Part shown: positions 18,545-26,929 of the stretch, one piece after another
Layout: every line of letters begins with the position of its first letter
How positions within the stretch are numbered: position 1 is the first letter of the stretch
Assembly: GCA_018780035.1 (NCBI GenBank)
Contig: JADMKE010000016.1
Span: forward strand, 186,001-250,000
DNA: 64,000 nt
Direction: 5' to 3'
DNA from: Candidatus Sericytochromatia bacterium
Lineage (GTDB): Bacteria > Cyanobacteriota > Sericytochromatia > UBA7694
Notes under the pieces: generated by a model
The model's database searches: none
The model's input: only the letters and a program-made list of their open reading frames with translations
What the model was told of the DNA's origin: nothing
Translations under genes and position numbers: made by a program

Positions 18545-18557
18545 AAAAAAGATCGGA

Positions 18558-19907
18558 TTAACGGGGTGAGACCGTTTTAAAATGGGAGCGAAAACGGGAT
18601 GATAATGTGAGGCCTGCGGCCATTAACCCCAAGGTCAATCCAATCCAAAGCCCCGTTTCTCTGCCCTGTAAGGGATAGGCAAAAATCAGCGCACTGCCCA
18701 GACCTATACCGCCATAACAGAGTAAGCCGAGTAGCATGGGAATGCGGGTGTCTTTGAGTCCGCGCAAAGCTCCTTGAGAGGTGACCTGCAGGGCATCAAA
18801 AATTTGAAACAAAGCAGCTATTTTAAGCAGATGGCTGGCCAAATAAAATACGGCCAGATTTTCGCTTTGCTCCAGATTTAAATACAAGCCAATAAAAAAA
18901 GCAGGGATGCTCCAAAGCAAAATGCCCATTGTGCCCATAAAGCCAAGCCCGATCAACATACCAACAATGCCCGCTTGATAAGCTGCTTGTGGTTGGTTTT
19001 TTCCCATGGCTTGGGCCACGCGAACAGAGGATGCATTTGAGATCCCCAAGGCCACCATAAAGGTGGTTGAGGCAATATTCAAGGCAATTTGGTGGGCTGC
19101 CAGAGCGATTGCGCCAAAATGCCCCATTAAAAAGGCGGTCCCGATAAACAACCAAACCTCCGTTAAAATGCTGATACCCATAGGCAGACCGACTTTTAAC
19201 AATTCTTTCATCACCACCGGGTCGATTCGCCAAAAAGGGAGTGTTGGCAAATAGGGGCAGAGTTCTGGTGTTTGACGGGCCCAGAGCCACAAACAGACAA
19301 ACATCCAGGTATTGACCAAAGTGGTTGCCCAGCCTGTGCCAGCAATTCCCAAGGCAGGAAAACCAAATTTGCCAAACATCAAGATCCAATTGACCAGGAT
19401 ATTAATAAACACACCTGAAATGGCGACCATCATGCCCGCCCGTGGATGGCCCAAACTATCCATAAAATTGCGTAAAACAGCCACGCCCAAAGCGGGCAAA
19501 AGACCCCAACGTGCTGCTTGCAGGTATTGTTCTGCCAAAGGGAGCAGTTCAGGTGGTTGACCCAGTAATTTGAGCAGAGGCTGAGCATAACTTAAAATCA
19601 GGAATAATGGAATAAACAAAAAACAGCTGAGCAAGAGGGCTTGATGAAGGGATTTTTTAATCAAGTGGGTATTTTGTGCACCATAGGCCTGGGCACATAG
19701 CGGGGAAACGGCACTGACAACGCCTGTGGCTGGCAACCAAAGCATGGCCAGAAAAGAAGAACCCAGACCTGCGCCAGCCAAAGCTAAGCCGCCTAATCGT
19801 CCACACATCATTGTATCGACAATGTGCAAGGAAAATTGGGCCAATTGCCCAGCAGCCATAGGGGCAGCCAATTTGAGTGTTGCTTGAATTTCTTGTTTGA
19901 TAGTCAT
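18558..19907 (-). CDS. MATE-family efflux transporter
   Basis: This is a multidrug/toxin extrusion antiporter of 449 residues with about twelve membrane helices. It opens LAAPMAAGQLAQFSLHIVDTMMCGRLGG, a typical MatE N-terminal half, and the second half repeats the fold (VGLPMGISILTEVWLFIGTAFLMGHFGAIALAAHQIALN). Members export cationic drugs or metabolites using sodium or protons. It lies 13 bases upstream of the Popeye-like gene on the same strand, so all three genes may form one transcript. Substrate unknown. Confidence 0.93.
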   Translation of the reverse strand: MTIKQEIQATLKLAAPMAAGQLAQFSLHIVDTMMCGRLGGLALAGAGLGSSFLAMLWLPATGVVSAVSPLCAQAYGAQNTHLIKKSLHQALLLSCFLFIPLFLILSYAQPLLKLLGQPPELLPLAEQYLQAARWGLLPALGVAVLRNFMDSLGHPRAGMMVAISGVFINILVNWILMFGKFGFPALGIAGTGWATTLVNTWMFVCLWLWARQTPELCPYLPTLPFWRIDPVVMKELLKVGLPMGISILTEVWLFIGTAFLMGHFGAIALAAHQIALNIASTTFMVALGISNASSVRVAQAMGKNQPQAAYQAGIVGMLIGLGFMGTMGILLWSIPAFFIGLYLNLEQSENLAVFYLASHLLKIAALFQIFDALQVTSQGALRGLKDTRIPMLLGLLCYGGIGLGSALIFAYPLQGRETGLWIGLTLGLMAAGLTLSSRFRSHFKTVSPR

Positions 19908-20011
19908 TGTCTGTTAATTATTCGGGTATGTAAATGATAAACGTCAACCATTTTTAAATTAATTTTGCTCAATGAAAATGGGATTCTTGGTTTATAATCG
20001 GCTTATTGGCT

Positions 20012-20860
20012 ATGAATGCAAAACAACACATGAAACATTATCTGGATGCTTTATTGCTTGAACTTAAGCATTTGATTCGGGTTTTGCGTTTAAAGCCCTA
20101 TGAGCAAACGTGTATTCATGAACTGCGCTTGATCCTTAAACGATTACAATCTTTCACGTTTCTCCTGAATCTTCTGGGGGCTAAAAAAATTCACTTGAGC
20201 AAACCCCTTAATAAACTGTTTCTTGCTGCTGGAAAAGTCCGAGATTTAAATGTTCAATTGGCGTTGGGCCCCAAAATAGCTGCTGATTTTTGGCGTGAAC
20301 AGATGCAACCACTTTGGCTCTTGCGCAGCGAAAGTGCTATGAAAAAATTTCTGCGTGTTTTGAAGGGCTTCTCATTTCGGCAGATGAAGCGGTTTCGACA
20401 AAGACTTAAATGCCGTGTCAGGAAATTGGAGAAAAAACAAATTTTTGTGCAAATGGTCACCTTGATCAGGCAAGAACTCGGAAAAATAAGTGATTCGCCC
20501 ATTCATGTTGAAGACAAAGCCTGGCATAAACTGCGGATAAAATTAAAATGCATACAATATTGGTTGGAATTTCTGGTGAAGACCTTAAAAGCGGGCTCCT
20601 CTTATTCAAAGATCCACCAGACTTTAAAAAATATTACTGAAAATCTGGGCCAATGGCATGATCGTGTCGTGCTGATGCAGCAAATGAAGAATAAACAGAA
20701 TGGAGTTGGGAGAAAACAAAGCCAAGGCTCGAAAATAGATCAGAATCATTTGCCGGCGAACCCATCCACAAATGGACTACAAGAGCAAATAGGTCTACTT
20801 GTAGCAGCATTGAAGGCAGAAGCACATCATTTTGAACAAGGGGCAAAAAATTATGTTTGA
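20012..20860 (+). CDS. CHAD-domain protein (putative polyphosphate-binding)
   Basis: CHAD domains are helical bundles with conserved histidines and many basic residues, and are known to bind polyphosphate. Here the signatures are IHELRLILKRLQSFTFLL, GKVRDLNVQL, WHKLRIKLKCIQYWLEFL and LGQWHDRVVLMQQM, set in a strongly Lys/Arg-rich protein of about 283 residues. The ATG at 20012 is preferred over TTG at 20006. TATAAT at 19993-19998 may be its -10 box. The 3' end overlaps the start of the polyphosphate phosphotransferase gene by 8 bases, which strongly supports a polyphosphate role. Confidence 0.85.
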   Translation: MNAKQHMKHYLDALLLELKHLIRVLRLKPYEQTCIHELRLILKRLQSFTFLLNLLGAKKIHLSKPLNKLFLAAGKVRDLNVQLALGPKIAADFWREQMQPLWLLRSESAMKKFLRVLKGFSFRQMKRFRQRLKCRVRKLEKKQIFVQMVTLIRQELGKISDSPIHVEDKAWHKLRIKLKCIQYWLEFLVKTLKAGSSYSKIHQTLKNITENLGQWHDRVVLMQQMKNKQNGVGRKQSQGSKIDQNHLPANPSTNGLQEQIGLLVAALKAEAHHFEQGAKNYV

Positions 20861-22331
20861 ATCCGCAGAAATTGGTCATACGCTCTCTAAAGCAGAATAC
20901 AATCAACGGGTCCCTCTGATCAGGCAAGAACTCTTAAATTTACAGCAAGAATTACGTGAAAAAAAAATATTTCAGATCATTATTTTAATTGGGGGGGTGG
21001 ATGGAGCGGGAAAAAGTGAAACAGTTAAGATCTTAAATGAATGGATGGATCCCCGTTTTATTGAGACCCATGCAATGGGCCTTGCGACAGAAGAAGAGTC
21101 TGCTCATCCTCCGATGTGGCGCTTTTGGCGGGTTTTGCCTCCCAAAGGAAAAAGCGGTATCTTTTTTGGTTCTTGGTATACGCAACCGATTATTGACAGG
21201 GTATATGGCTTAAACACGAAGGCTGAGCTGGATCAAGCGATGGAACGTGTTGTTCGGTTTGAGCGGATGCTCTTTGATGAAGGGGCCTTGATCCTCAAAT
21301 TTTGGTTTCATCTTTCCAAAGAGCAGCAAAAAGATCGCCTCAAACGCCTGAAAAAAGATCCGGAGACCCGCTGGCGGGTGACCCGCGAAGAAGAAGCCCA
21401 TTTTAAAAATTATGATAAATTTCGCAAAGTCTCTGAACGGGCTTTGCGCTTGAGCAGTACTGCAGAAGCACCTTGGATGATTGTAGAGGGTATGGACCCG
21501 CGCTTTCGGTATGTCACTGTGGCTCAAACCCTTTTAACGACTTTAAAGCAGAGAGTTGAGAATCCTGAAAGACAACAGAATACGCACTTGCCTGTGGGAT
21601 TGCCCCCACTGGACAATAAGTATCTTTTGCAATCGCTCGATTTTTCTCGTAAAGTGAGTAAAAAAAATTATGAAGATCGCTTAGCGAAACTGCAGCGAGA
21701 TTTAAATCTTTTGGTTCGCAGCCCGCGTTTTAAACAAATTTCTGCCATTCTGGTTTTTGAAGGTTCTGACGCAGCAGGCAAAGGGGGGGCCATTCGCCGC
21801 ATTGCAGGAGCCCTGGATCCAAGGCATTATCAAATTGTGCCGATTGCTTCTCCCACCCAGGAGGAAAAAGAACAACCCTATTTGTGGCGTTTTTGGCGTC
21901 ATATTCCGCGCAGAGGTAATTTTACGGTCTTTGATCGCTCCTGGTATGGGCGGGTTTTGGTCGAGCGTGTGGAAGGTTTTTGTGAGCCCTCGGATTGGAT
22001 GCGTGCCTATTCAGAGATCAATGATTTTGAGGAACAGTTAAAACAAGGTGGGGCTGTTCTGCTCAAATTTTGGTTGAGTATTACCAAAGAGGAACAATTA
22101 TTGCGTTTTCAGGCGCGTGAAAAAACGCCGTATAAACGTTTTAAGATTACGGCAGAAGATTGGCGTAACCGAGAAAAGTGGGATGACTACGAGGTGGCTG
22201 TTTCTGAAATGATCGAAAGAACCAGCACCGATATTGCCGCTTGGACCGTGGTGGAAGCCAATGATAAATATTATGCTCGGATTAAAATTTTAGAAACGGT
22301 TTATACCCAATTGCAAAAAGCCTTAAGCTAA
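20853..22331 (+). CDS. pap: Polyphosphate:AMP phosphotransferase (two PPK2 domains)
   Basis: PPK2 enzymes move phosphate between polyphosphate and nucleotides; two-domain members typically make ADP from AMP. From the ATG at 20853 (AAGGGG upstream) the protein has 492 residues. Walker A-like loops are GVDGAGKS (48-55) and GSDAAGKG (304-311). The second half keeps FDRSWYGRVLVERVEGF, while the first reads FFGSWYTQPIIDRVYG. This asymmetry is usual: the C-terminal domain is normally the catalytic one. The overlap with the upstream CHAD gene points to a two-gene polyphosphate operon. The last 9 bases overlap the convergent glycosidase. Confidence 0.92.
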   Translation: MFESAEIGHTLSKAEYNQRVPLIRQELLNLQQELREKKIFQIIILIGGVDGAGKSETVKILNEWMDPRFIETHAMGLATEEESAHPPMWRFWRVLPPKGKSGIFFGSWYTQPIIDRVYGLNTKAELDQAMERVVRFERMLFDEGALILKFWFHLSKEQQKDRLKRLKKDPETRWRVTREEEAHFKNYDKFRKVSERALRLSSTAEAPWMIVEGMDPRFRYVTVAQTLLTTLKQRVENPERQQNTHLPVGLPPLDNKYLLQSLDFSRKVSKKNYEDRLAKLQRDLNLLVRSPRFKQISAILVFEGSDAAGKGGAIRRIAGALDPRHYQIVPIASPTQEEKEQPYLWRFWRHIPRRGNFTVFDRSWYGRVLVERVEGFCEPSDWMRAYSEINDFEEQLKQGGAVLLKFWLSITKEEQLLRFQAREKTPYKRFKITAEDWRNREKWDDYEVAVSEMIERTSTDIAAWTVVEANDKYYARIKILETVYTQLQKALS

Positions 22332-23708
22332 GAAACGCAAGATTTTCCCCCAATGGGGATAAATCTGCACTTGGGTGGGCCAACCTTCTCTGCTGAAGAC
22401 ACTCTCTTTGGGATTGAGTAAATCATGCCAATGGCCGGCATAAGGCAAATTGAGCTTGATTTGGGCTTCTTTGGCGGAAGCATTGACGATGATCAATAAA
22501 AGCTCCTCTGTATGCAGACGTAAAAAAGCAAATTGTTCAGGATGAACCTGAAGTGCCCTGTAATGACCCCGCTTTAAGGCGGGACTGTGGTGGTACAGAG
22601 CGATCAGCTTTTTTAAGGTATGTGCCAAATCTTTGTGTGGGCTTCTCTGGCCCCATTCTGGGTGGGGGAGATGCGGACGCAATTCTTTGTCTGACCAGCG
22701 TTGCCGTTTTCCTTCGAGCCCCCATTCGCTGCCATAATAGATCGAAGGAACCCCTGGCAAGGTCATGAGTAAAATATGCAGTGGGTAAAGTTTGCGCGGG
22801 TCTTTTAACAAACTTGAAATGCGGTTGACGTCGTGGTTATCGACAAAGTTATAGAGGGGCAAGCCTTGGTAGGCCCCCTTTTTCCCATATTGACGTTCGA
22901 GGGCTTGGGCCAAGAGCCCATAGTCTTTTTGGTTGTGACTGGTATGTAGGTGATGATAAATATCGTAATTGGTTACAGAGTCTAACGTGTGAGCGTTGGC
23001 CCAACGGCTATAATCTCCCATGACCACTTCGCCCATCAGCCAAAAATCGGAAGATTGCTTTTTGCAAAAGAGATTGAGTCGCTTCATAAAACCAAAATCG
23101 AGGCAATCAGCAGCATCTAAGCGGAGCCCGTCAATTTCATAGCGCTCTATCCACATTTTTAAAGCTCCGAAAAGATGTTCTCGGACTGCTGGAGTGCGCA
23201 AATTGAGTTTAGCCAGATCCAAATGGCCTTTCCAGCCTTGATAGGTAAAGGGATCTCCTTTGCGGCTGCGTTTGCCAAAACGCAAATGGCGATACCAGCG
23301 CACATAGTCAGAGTGCTTTCCCTTTTGGCGGATGTCTCGAAAAGCCCAAAAATCACGGCCGGTATGATTAAACACTGCATCTAAAATGACGCGAATGCCT
23401 GCCCGATGAAAGGCTTTCACCAAGGCTGTAAGTGTATCGTGGTTGCCCAAGCGGCGATCGACATGGTAATAATCAACTGTATCGTAGCCGTGGGAGGTCG
23501 ATTCAAAGAGGGGACCCAGGCAGACAGCATTGATTCCCAAATAGTTGAGGTGGGGAATCCATTGATAGAGGCTTTCTAACCGGGGAACAGCGTTTCCATA
23601 AAACGGATTGTGATGGGGGGCTCCACACATACCCAAGGGATAAATATGGTAAAAAATTGCGTCGTGAGACCAATGGGCCAAATATTTTTGAGCAGACATG
23701 GCTTTCAT
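22323..23708 (-). CDS. GH13 alpha-amylase-family glycosidase
   Basis: This is an alpha-glucan-acting (beta/alpha)8-barrel enzyme of 461 residues from the ATG at 23708. The conserved GH13 regions are all present: DAVFNH (110-115), the nucleophile D198 in GLRLDAA, the acid/base E227 in LMGEVV, and the third acid D293 in FVDNHD. No signal peptide is seen, so it is probably cytoplasmic and acts on stored or imported maltodextrin. ATG codons at 23717, 23708 and 23699 are all in frame, so the exact start is uncertain. Specificity (amylase, neopullulanase or cyclomaltodextrinase) cannot be assigned. Confidence 0.9.
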   Translation of the reverse strand: MKAMSAQKYLAHWSHDAIFYHIYPLGMCGAPHHNPFYGNAVPRLESLYQWIPHLNYLGINAVCLGPLFESTSHGYDTVDYYHVDRRLGNHDTLTALVKAFHRAGIRVILDAVFNHTGRDFWAFRDIRQKGKHSDYVRWYRHLRFGKRSRKGDPFTYQGWKGHLDLAKLNLRTPAVREHLFGALKMWIERYEIDGLRLDAADCLDFGFMKRLNLFCKKQSSDFWLMGEVVMGDYSRWANAHTLDSVTNYDIYHHLHTSHNQKDYGLLAQALERQYGKKGAYQGLPLYNFVDNHDVNRISSLLKDPRKLYPLHILLMTLPGVPSIYYGSEWGLEGKRQRWSDKELRPHLPHPEWGQRSPHKDLAHTLKKLIALYHHSPALKRGHYRALQVHPEQFAFLRLHTEELLLIIVNASAKEAQIKLNLPYAGHWHDLLNPKESVFSREGWPTQVQIYPHWGKILRFLA

Positions 23709-23755
23709 TATACGCATACCCAAGGCTGGCTTTTAAATAAACCAGCTGAAATAGA

Positions 23756-23781
23756 AAAACGACCGCTAAAACGGTCGTTTT
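23756..23781 (-). terminator. Terminator downstream of the receiver gene
   Basis: AAAACGACCG (23756-23765) and CGGTCGTTTT (23772-23781) form a 10-base stem around a 6-base loop, with T-rich flanks on both strands. It lies 21 bases after the stop of the response-regulator gene and before the glycosidase start, so it mainly ends the receiver transcript. Confidence 0.85.
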
Positions 23782-23801
23782 TGTGAGATAAAACGGATTG
23801 T

Positions 23802-24203
23802 TTAAGGGCGTTTATTGGGCTTTAAACGACTTAAAACCTGAACTTGAGAAATGAGTTTGCTTGAGAGCGCATTAAAATCCATATTCTTGGGTTTTTCCAT
23901 AAAACCCACAGCGCCCAGATCCATGACTTCTTTGCGTTTTTCTTCAAAAGGTTCAGCAGAGGTGATAACCATGATCGGTTTAGGGGTGGTGCTCATGATT
24001 TGTTTAATTGCTGCAGGAGCATTTTGTTTGGGCATGCGGTAATCCATCAAAATAATATCTGGATTTAAGCTTTTGGTTTTCTCAACAGCATCCATCCCAT
24101 CACTAGCAATACCTACGACTTCAATGGTTTTGTCTTTTTTTAAAACGTCAGACAGCAGCCGCTGAATGATGGTTGAATCTTCAGCGATTAATACTTTGGT
24201 CAT
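23802..24203 (-). CDS. Stand-alone response regulator, CheB-type receiver
   Basis: This is a single phospho-receiver domain of 133 residues with no output domain. It has the acidic pocket E8-D9, phospho-acceptor D54 in IILMDYRMP, the switch Thr/Ser in MVITS and the conserved Lys in MEKPK. The segment following the acceptor (QNAPAAIKQIMSTTPKPIMVITS, given as landmarks QNAPAA and TTPKPIMVITS) is closest to the receiver of the methylesterase CheB. It probably signals by protein contact. It has its own terminator and a possible promoter. No kinase gene is adjacent. Confidence 0.88.
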   Translation of the reverse strand: MTKVLIAEDSTIIQRLLSDVLKKDKTIEVVGIASDGMDAVEKTKSLNPDIILMDYRMPKQNAPAAIKQIMSTTPKPIMVITSAEPFEEKRKEVMDLGAVGFMEKPKNMDFNALSSKLISQVQVLSRLKPNKRP

Positions 24204-24254
24204 AGATCATAATATCCCTTTTCTTTTTGAGGATGATTGAATCCCAATATTTAA

Positions 24255-24283
24255 CCTTAAATAAAACAGGGTTGTCCTGTCAA
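24255..24283 (-). promoter_or_regulatory. Possible promoter of the receiver gene
   Basis: On the minus strand a perfect TTGACA (24283-24278) is followed after 17 bases by TTAAGG (24260-24255), a poor -10 box. Position, about 50 bases before the start codon, is suitable. A small inverted repeat (ACAGG/CCTGT) overlaps the spacer. Confidence 0.4.
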
Positions 24284-24319
24284 TAGCACCCATGTATTTA
24301 TTTTGTCACACAAAATATC

Positions 24320-24348
24320 TTGACATTCTAAAGTGTCTTAATTATGAT
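24320..24348 (+). promoter_or_regulatory. Sigma-70 promoter of the small heat-shock operon
   Basis: A perfect TTGACA (24320-24325) and TATGAT (24343-24348) are separated by exactly 17 bases. Transcription should begin about 24355, which places the CIRCE operator at the very start of the transcript. Confidence 0.88.
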
Positions 24349-24354
24349 AATTTA

Positions 24355-24381
24355 TTATCACTCACATTATTAGAGTGCTAA
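24355..24381 (+). promoter_or_regulatory. CIRCE operator (HrcA binding site)
   Basis: The sequence TTATCACTC, nine spacer bases, GAGTGCTAA matches the CIRCE consensus TTAGCACTC-N9-GAGTGCTAA at 17 of 18 positions. It overlaps the predicted transcription start of the Hsp20 operon. HrcA binding here would repress transcription until heat or misfolded protein titrates GroEL away from HrcA. hrcA itself is not in the window. Confidence 0.93.
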
Positions 24382-24424
24382 TTTGAAAAGACAATTTAAA
24401 TTCCTCATGGAGGCACGCTCAATT

Positions 24425-24853
24425 ATGTTTTTTACTGTTTCTAATCCCTTTGAAGAAATAAATGCCATGCGTCGTGAAATGGAGGATATTTTTAAACGCT
24501 CTCAACGTGTATTTACCCATCAAGGCCGAAATTTCCCCTTGATTAATATTTACAATCAGCCAGAAGAAATTCGGGTTGTGGCTGAAGTGCCGGGTGTGGC
24601 CAAAGAAGATCTGCAAATCAGCTTTAGCCATGGTGAATTAAAAATCAGCGGGCAGCGGCAATCACCCAATCTGCCTGAAAAATCGTTGCAAATCCGCGCG
24701 GAAAGACAAACCGGGAGTTTTGAAAAAAACCTACGTATTCCTTTTGAAGTCAATGCAGATAAATTACATGCCGAATTACACAACGGCATTCTGCAAATCG
24801 GCTTGCCCAAAGCTGAATCAGCCCGCGCCCGTCAAATTGTGATTAATGCTTAA
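24425..24853 (+). CDS. Small heat-shock protein, Hsp20/alpha-crystallin family
   Basis: This is an ATP-independent holdase chaperone of 142 residues. The alpha-crystallin domain spans about residues 40-135, with the conserved AEVPGVAKEDLQISF strand and the late NGILQIGLPK (A/G-x-L-x-n-GvL motif). The ATG at 24425 is preferred because GGAGG lies about 11 bases upstream; in-frame codons before it extend past the CIRCE site. It is the first gene of a two-gene CIRCE operon and is followed by a second, diverged Hsp20. Confidence 0.92.
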   Translation: MFFTVSNPFEEINAMRREMEDIFKRSQRVFTHQGRNFPLINIYNQPEEIRVVAEVPGVAKEDLQISFSHGELKISGQRQSPNLPEKSLQIRAERQTGSFEKNLRIPFEVNADKLHAELHNGILQIGLPKAESARARQIVINA

Positions 24854-24878
24854 CCCAATCAAAAAGGAGATTCTGAAC

Positions 24879-25286
24879 ATGAGTAATTGCAATGTTTTAC
24901 AATTGAATGAGAAAGAACCCGTACTCCAGGCCACGGCAGAAGAGCTGGTCAGCCCGCAAAATGCCTATCGCCCAGACGTGGATATTTATTATTTACCCGA
25001 AGAATATCTCTTTCAGGTTGACCTTCCGGGGATCAAAGAAGAAGATATTCAATTGGAAATTGATGAGAAAAATACCTTGATTTTGAAAGCGCGCAATACC
25101 CAAGAGTTCTCTGGAGAAGCCGTTTTTAAGCAAACTTCAATGGGCAATTATTACCGTGCCTTTAGTTTAAATGATGAAGTGGATCGCCAAGCGGTTAAAG
25201 CCCAATACCAAAATGGAGTCTTAGAGATTCATTTGCCCAAACGGCAAGAGGTTCAGCCCAAGCGGGTTGAAATTAAAATCAACTAA
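24879..25286 (+). CDS. Second small heat-shock protein, Hsp20 family
   Basis: This is a paralogue of the preceding gene, 135 residues from the ATG at 24879, which has AAGGAG nine bases upstream. The crystallin core shows VDLPGIKEEDIQLEI and QNGVLEIHLPK. The two copies differ widely, which fits hetero-oligomer formation seen in other bacterial Hsp20 pairs (inference). It ends at a strong terminator, closing the operon. Confidence 0.92.
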   Translation: MSNCNVLQLNEKEPVLQATAEELVSPQNAYRPDVDIYYLPEEYLFQVDLPGIKEEDIQLEIDEKNTLILKARNTQEFSGEAVFKQTSMGNYYRAFSLNDEVDRQAVKAQYQNGVLEIHLPKRQEVQPKRVEIKIN

Positions 25287-25294
25287 AACAAGCA

Positions 25295-25335
25295 AGCGGA
25301 AAAGTGGACTTAACTCCATTTTTCCGCTTTTTTTT
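25295..25335 (+). terminator. Intrinsic terminator of the Hsp20 operon
   Basis: A 14-position stem (25295-25308 with 25315-25328, one mismatch) closes a 6-base loop and runs into eight T residues. It ends just before the convergent queF stop codon. Confidence 0.93.
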
Positions 25336-25337
25336 AT

Positions 25338-25757
25338 CTAAGTGGGTTTTTTGCCGTGTTCCGCAAAAACCGTGATAGCAATGCCGCCGCGCGCACTGAA
25401 ATGCCCAATCACCTGAATCCAAGTGGGTTGCATCACTTTAACCAAGTCATCCAGAATGCGGTTGGTAACGGCCTCATGAAAACTGCCGATATTGCGAAAG
25501 GCAAATAAATAAAGTTTAAGGGCTTTGGACTCAATACATTTTTGATCGGGAATATATTTAATTTCAATTCGGGCAAAATCGGGTTGGCCTGTAATGGGAC
25601 AAAGGGTTGTAAATTCAGGGCAATTCAAGAGAATTTCATAATTCCTGCCCATGGCTGGATTGGCAAACGTTTCCAGTTCAGCGGCTTCGGGGGTGGCTGG
25701 GTATTCTGTTGTTTTGCCGAGGTGCTTAAATTCTGCTTTTTTGTTTTTTTTGCTCAT
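25338..25757 (-). CDS. queF: NADPH-dependent 7-cyano-7-deazaguanine reductase (preQ0 reductase)
   Basis: QueF reduces preQ0 to preQ1, the last free-base step of queuosine synthesis for tRNA. The 139-residue protein is the short unimodular type. The catalytic cysteine lies in PEFTTLCPITGQPDFA, and the family motif ESKALKLYLFAFRNIGSFHE follows. The gene start overlaps the end of the esterase gene by 4 bases, so it is expressed from the same transcript. Other queuosine genes are not in the window. Confidence 0.96.
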   Translation of the reverse strand: MSKKNKKAEFKHLGKTTEYPATPEAAELETFANPAMGRNYEILLNCPEFTTLCPITGQPDFARIEIKYIPDQKCIESKALKLYLFAFRNIGSFHEAVTNRILDDLVKVMQPTWIQVIGHFSARGGIAITVFAEHGKKPT

Positions 25758-26866
25758 TCAACTGATTTTCCAAATAAATATTTTAGGCCTGTGGCCATGC
25801 GATGACTCCAATGGGTCCAATTGTGGCCTTCATTGTATTCTTGGTAGCGGAAGGTATACCCTTGGGTGGCGAGGACATCTGCCATGTGACGATTGGCTTG
25901 AATCAAACCTTCGAGACAACCTGCACTGAGGTAAAAGCGAATGGGGCGGGTGGGGAAGTCCCGCAGGGTATCGACCATGCGCTCCCGGTAAAATTGATAT
26001 GAGCTGGATTGACCAAAAACATTGCCAAAGACATGGGAGTATTGAAATGCCATATAAGTTGAAACCAATCCTCCCAGTGAAGAACCGAGTAATGTTCGCG
26101 ATTCTGGGCTGGGTTTGGTTTTGTAATTGGCATCAATATAGGGAATGATTTCTTCGACCAAAAGATGACAATAGCTATTGTTAAACGTATATTCACTGAA
26201 ACGGTGAATGGGATCAATGCAGACGGCTATCACAGGTTCTATGGCTTCTTCTGCAATTAAACGATCCAAAATCCAGTTTAATTTCCCATGGCGCATATAG
26301 TCTTGGCCATCATGGGCATAAATGACTGGGTAGTTTTGGGCTTTGTCGGGGTCATAATGGGGGGGCAAATAAATATGCAGGCCTCTTGGCCCTGGAAGGG
26401 CATTGCCCTGAAATAGCTCGTTGACCACTTGGCCATGGGGGATGTCTGGTGCCCAATGAGGATAGACATCTCCCTGGTAATCAGGCATACCAAAAGCAGA
26501 GTTTTGTCCACCAATACCATTTTCCAGCTTTGTCTGGTTCCAGGGATCCATTGTCCACTCACCATTCACCAGGAATTTATATTCCAGACGTGCATCCCGC
26601 GGCAAAATCACCGAAAGATAAAAAAGATCTCCAGGCAAACGCTGTAAATACAGTCCACGGCTGTGCCAGCCTGTAATTTCTCCCGCAAGTTCTACTTCTC
26701 GGGTATGAGAGGTGCCCTGATAGAGAAAGGTCACCTGTGTGCCTTCAATCCAGGGCGAAATTTGTTTTTCGGCCAATTGCCGAATGCGTGTTTCTAATTG
26801 GGGGGTTGTGGGAGCAGATGCATGAGCACTGCGGGACATGACAGAAATAATCGGTACGTTAAACAT
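25754..26866 (-). CDS. Enterochelin-esterase-like alpha/beta hydrolase with N-terminal E-set domain
   Basis: The 370-residue protein combines a carbohydrate-module-like immunoglobulin fold (about residues 45-110, LEYKFLVNGEWTMDPWN) with a putative esterase domain. The nucleophile is S263 in GSSLGG, and a histidine in EGHNW near residue 348 completes the apparent triad. This architecture is shared with Fes/EsteraseD-type proteins that hydrolyse siderophore or acyl-sugar esters. No signal peptide is obvious, so it is probably cytoplasmic. Substrate unknown. It is coupled to queF by a 4-base overlap, an association with no evident metabolic logic. Confidence 0.85.
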   Translation of the reverse strand: MFNVPIISVMSRSAHASAPTTPQLETRIRQLAEKQISPWIEGTQVTFLYQGTSHTREVELAGEITGWHSRGLYLQRLPGDLFYLSVILPRDARLEYKFLVNGEWTMDPWNQTKLENGIGGQNSAFGMPDYQGDVYPHWAPDIPHGQVVNELFQGNALPGPRGLHIYLPPHYDPDKAQNYPVIYAHDGQDYMRHGKLNWILDRLIAEEAIEPVIAVCIDPIHRFSEYTFNNSYCHLLVEEIIPYIDANYKTKPSPESRTLLGSSLGGLVSTYMAFQYSHVFGNVFGQSSSYQFYRERMVDTLRDFPTRPIRFYLSAGCLEGLIQANRHMADVLATQGYTFRYQEYNEGHNWTHWSHRMATGLKYLFGKSVE

Positions 26867-26929
26867 AAAACAAACCTTGTGTTAGTGGTGTGGTAAAAAA
26901 GTGGGTTGTCTGCTTATTTTACTAGAGGT

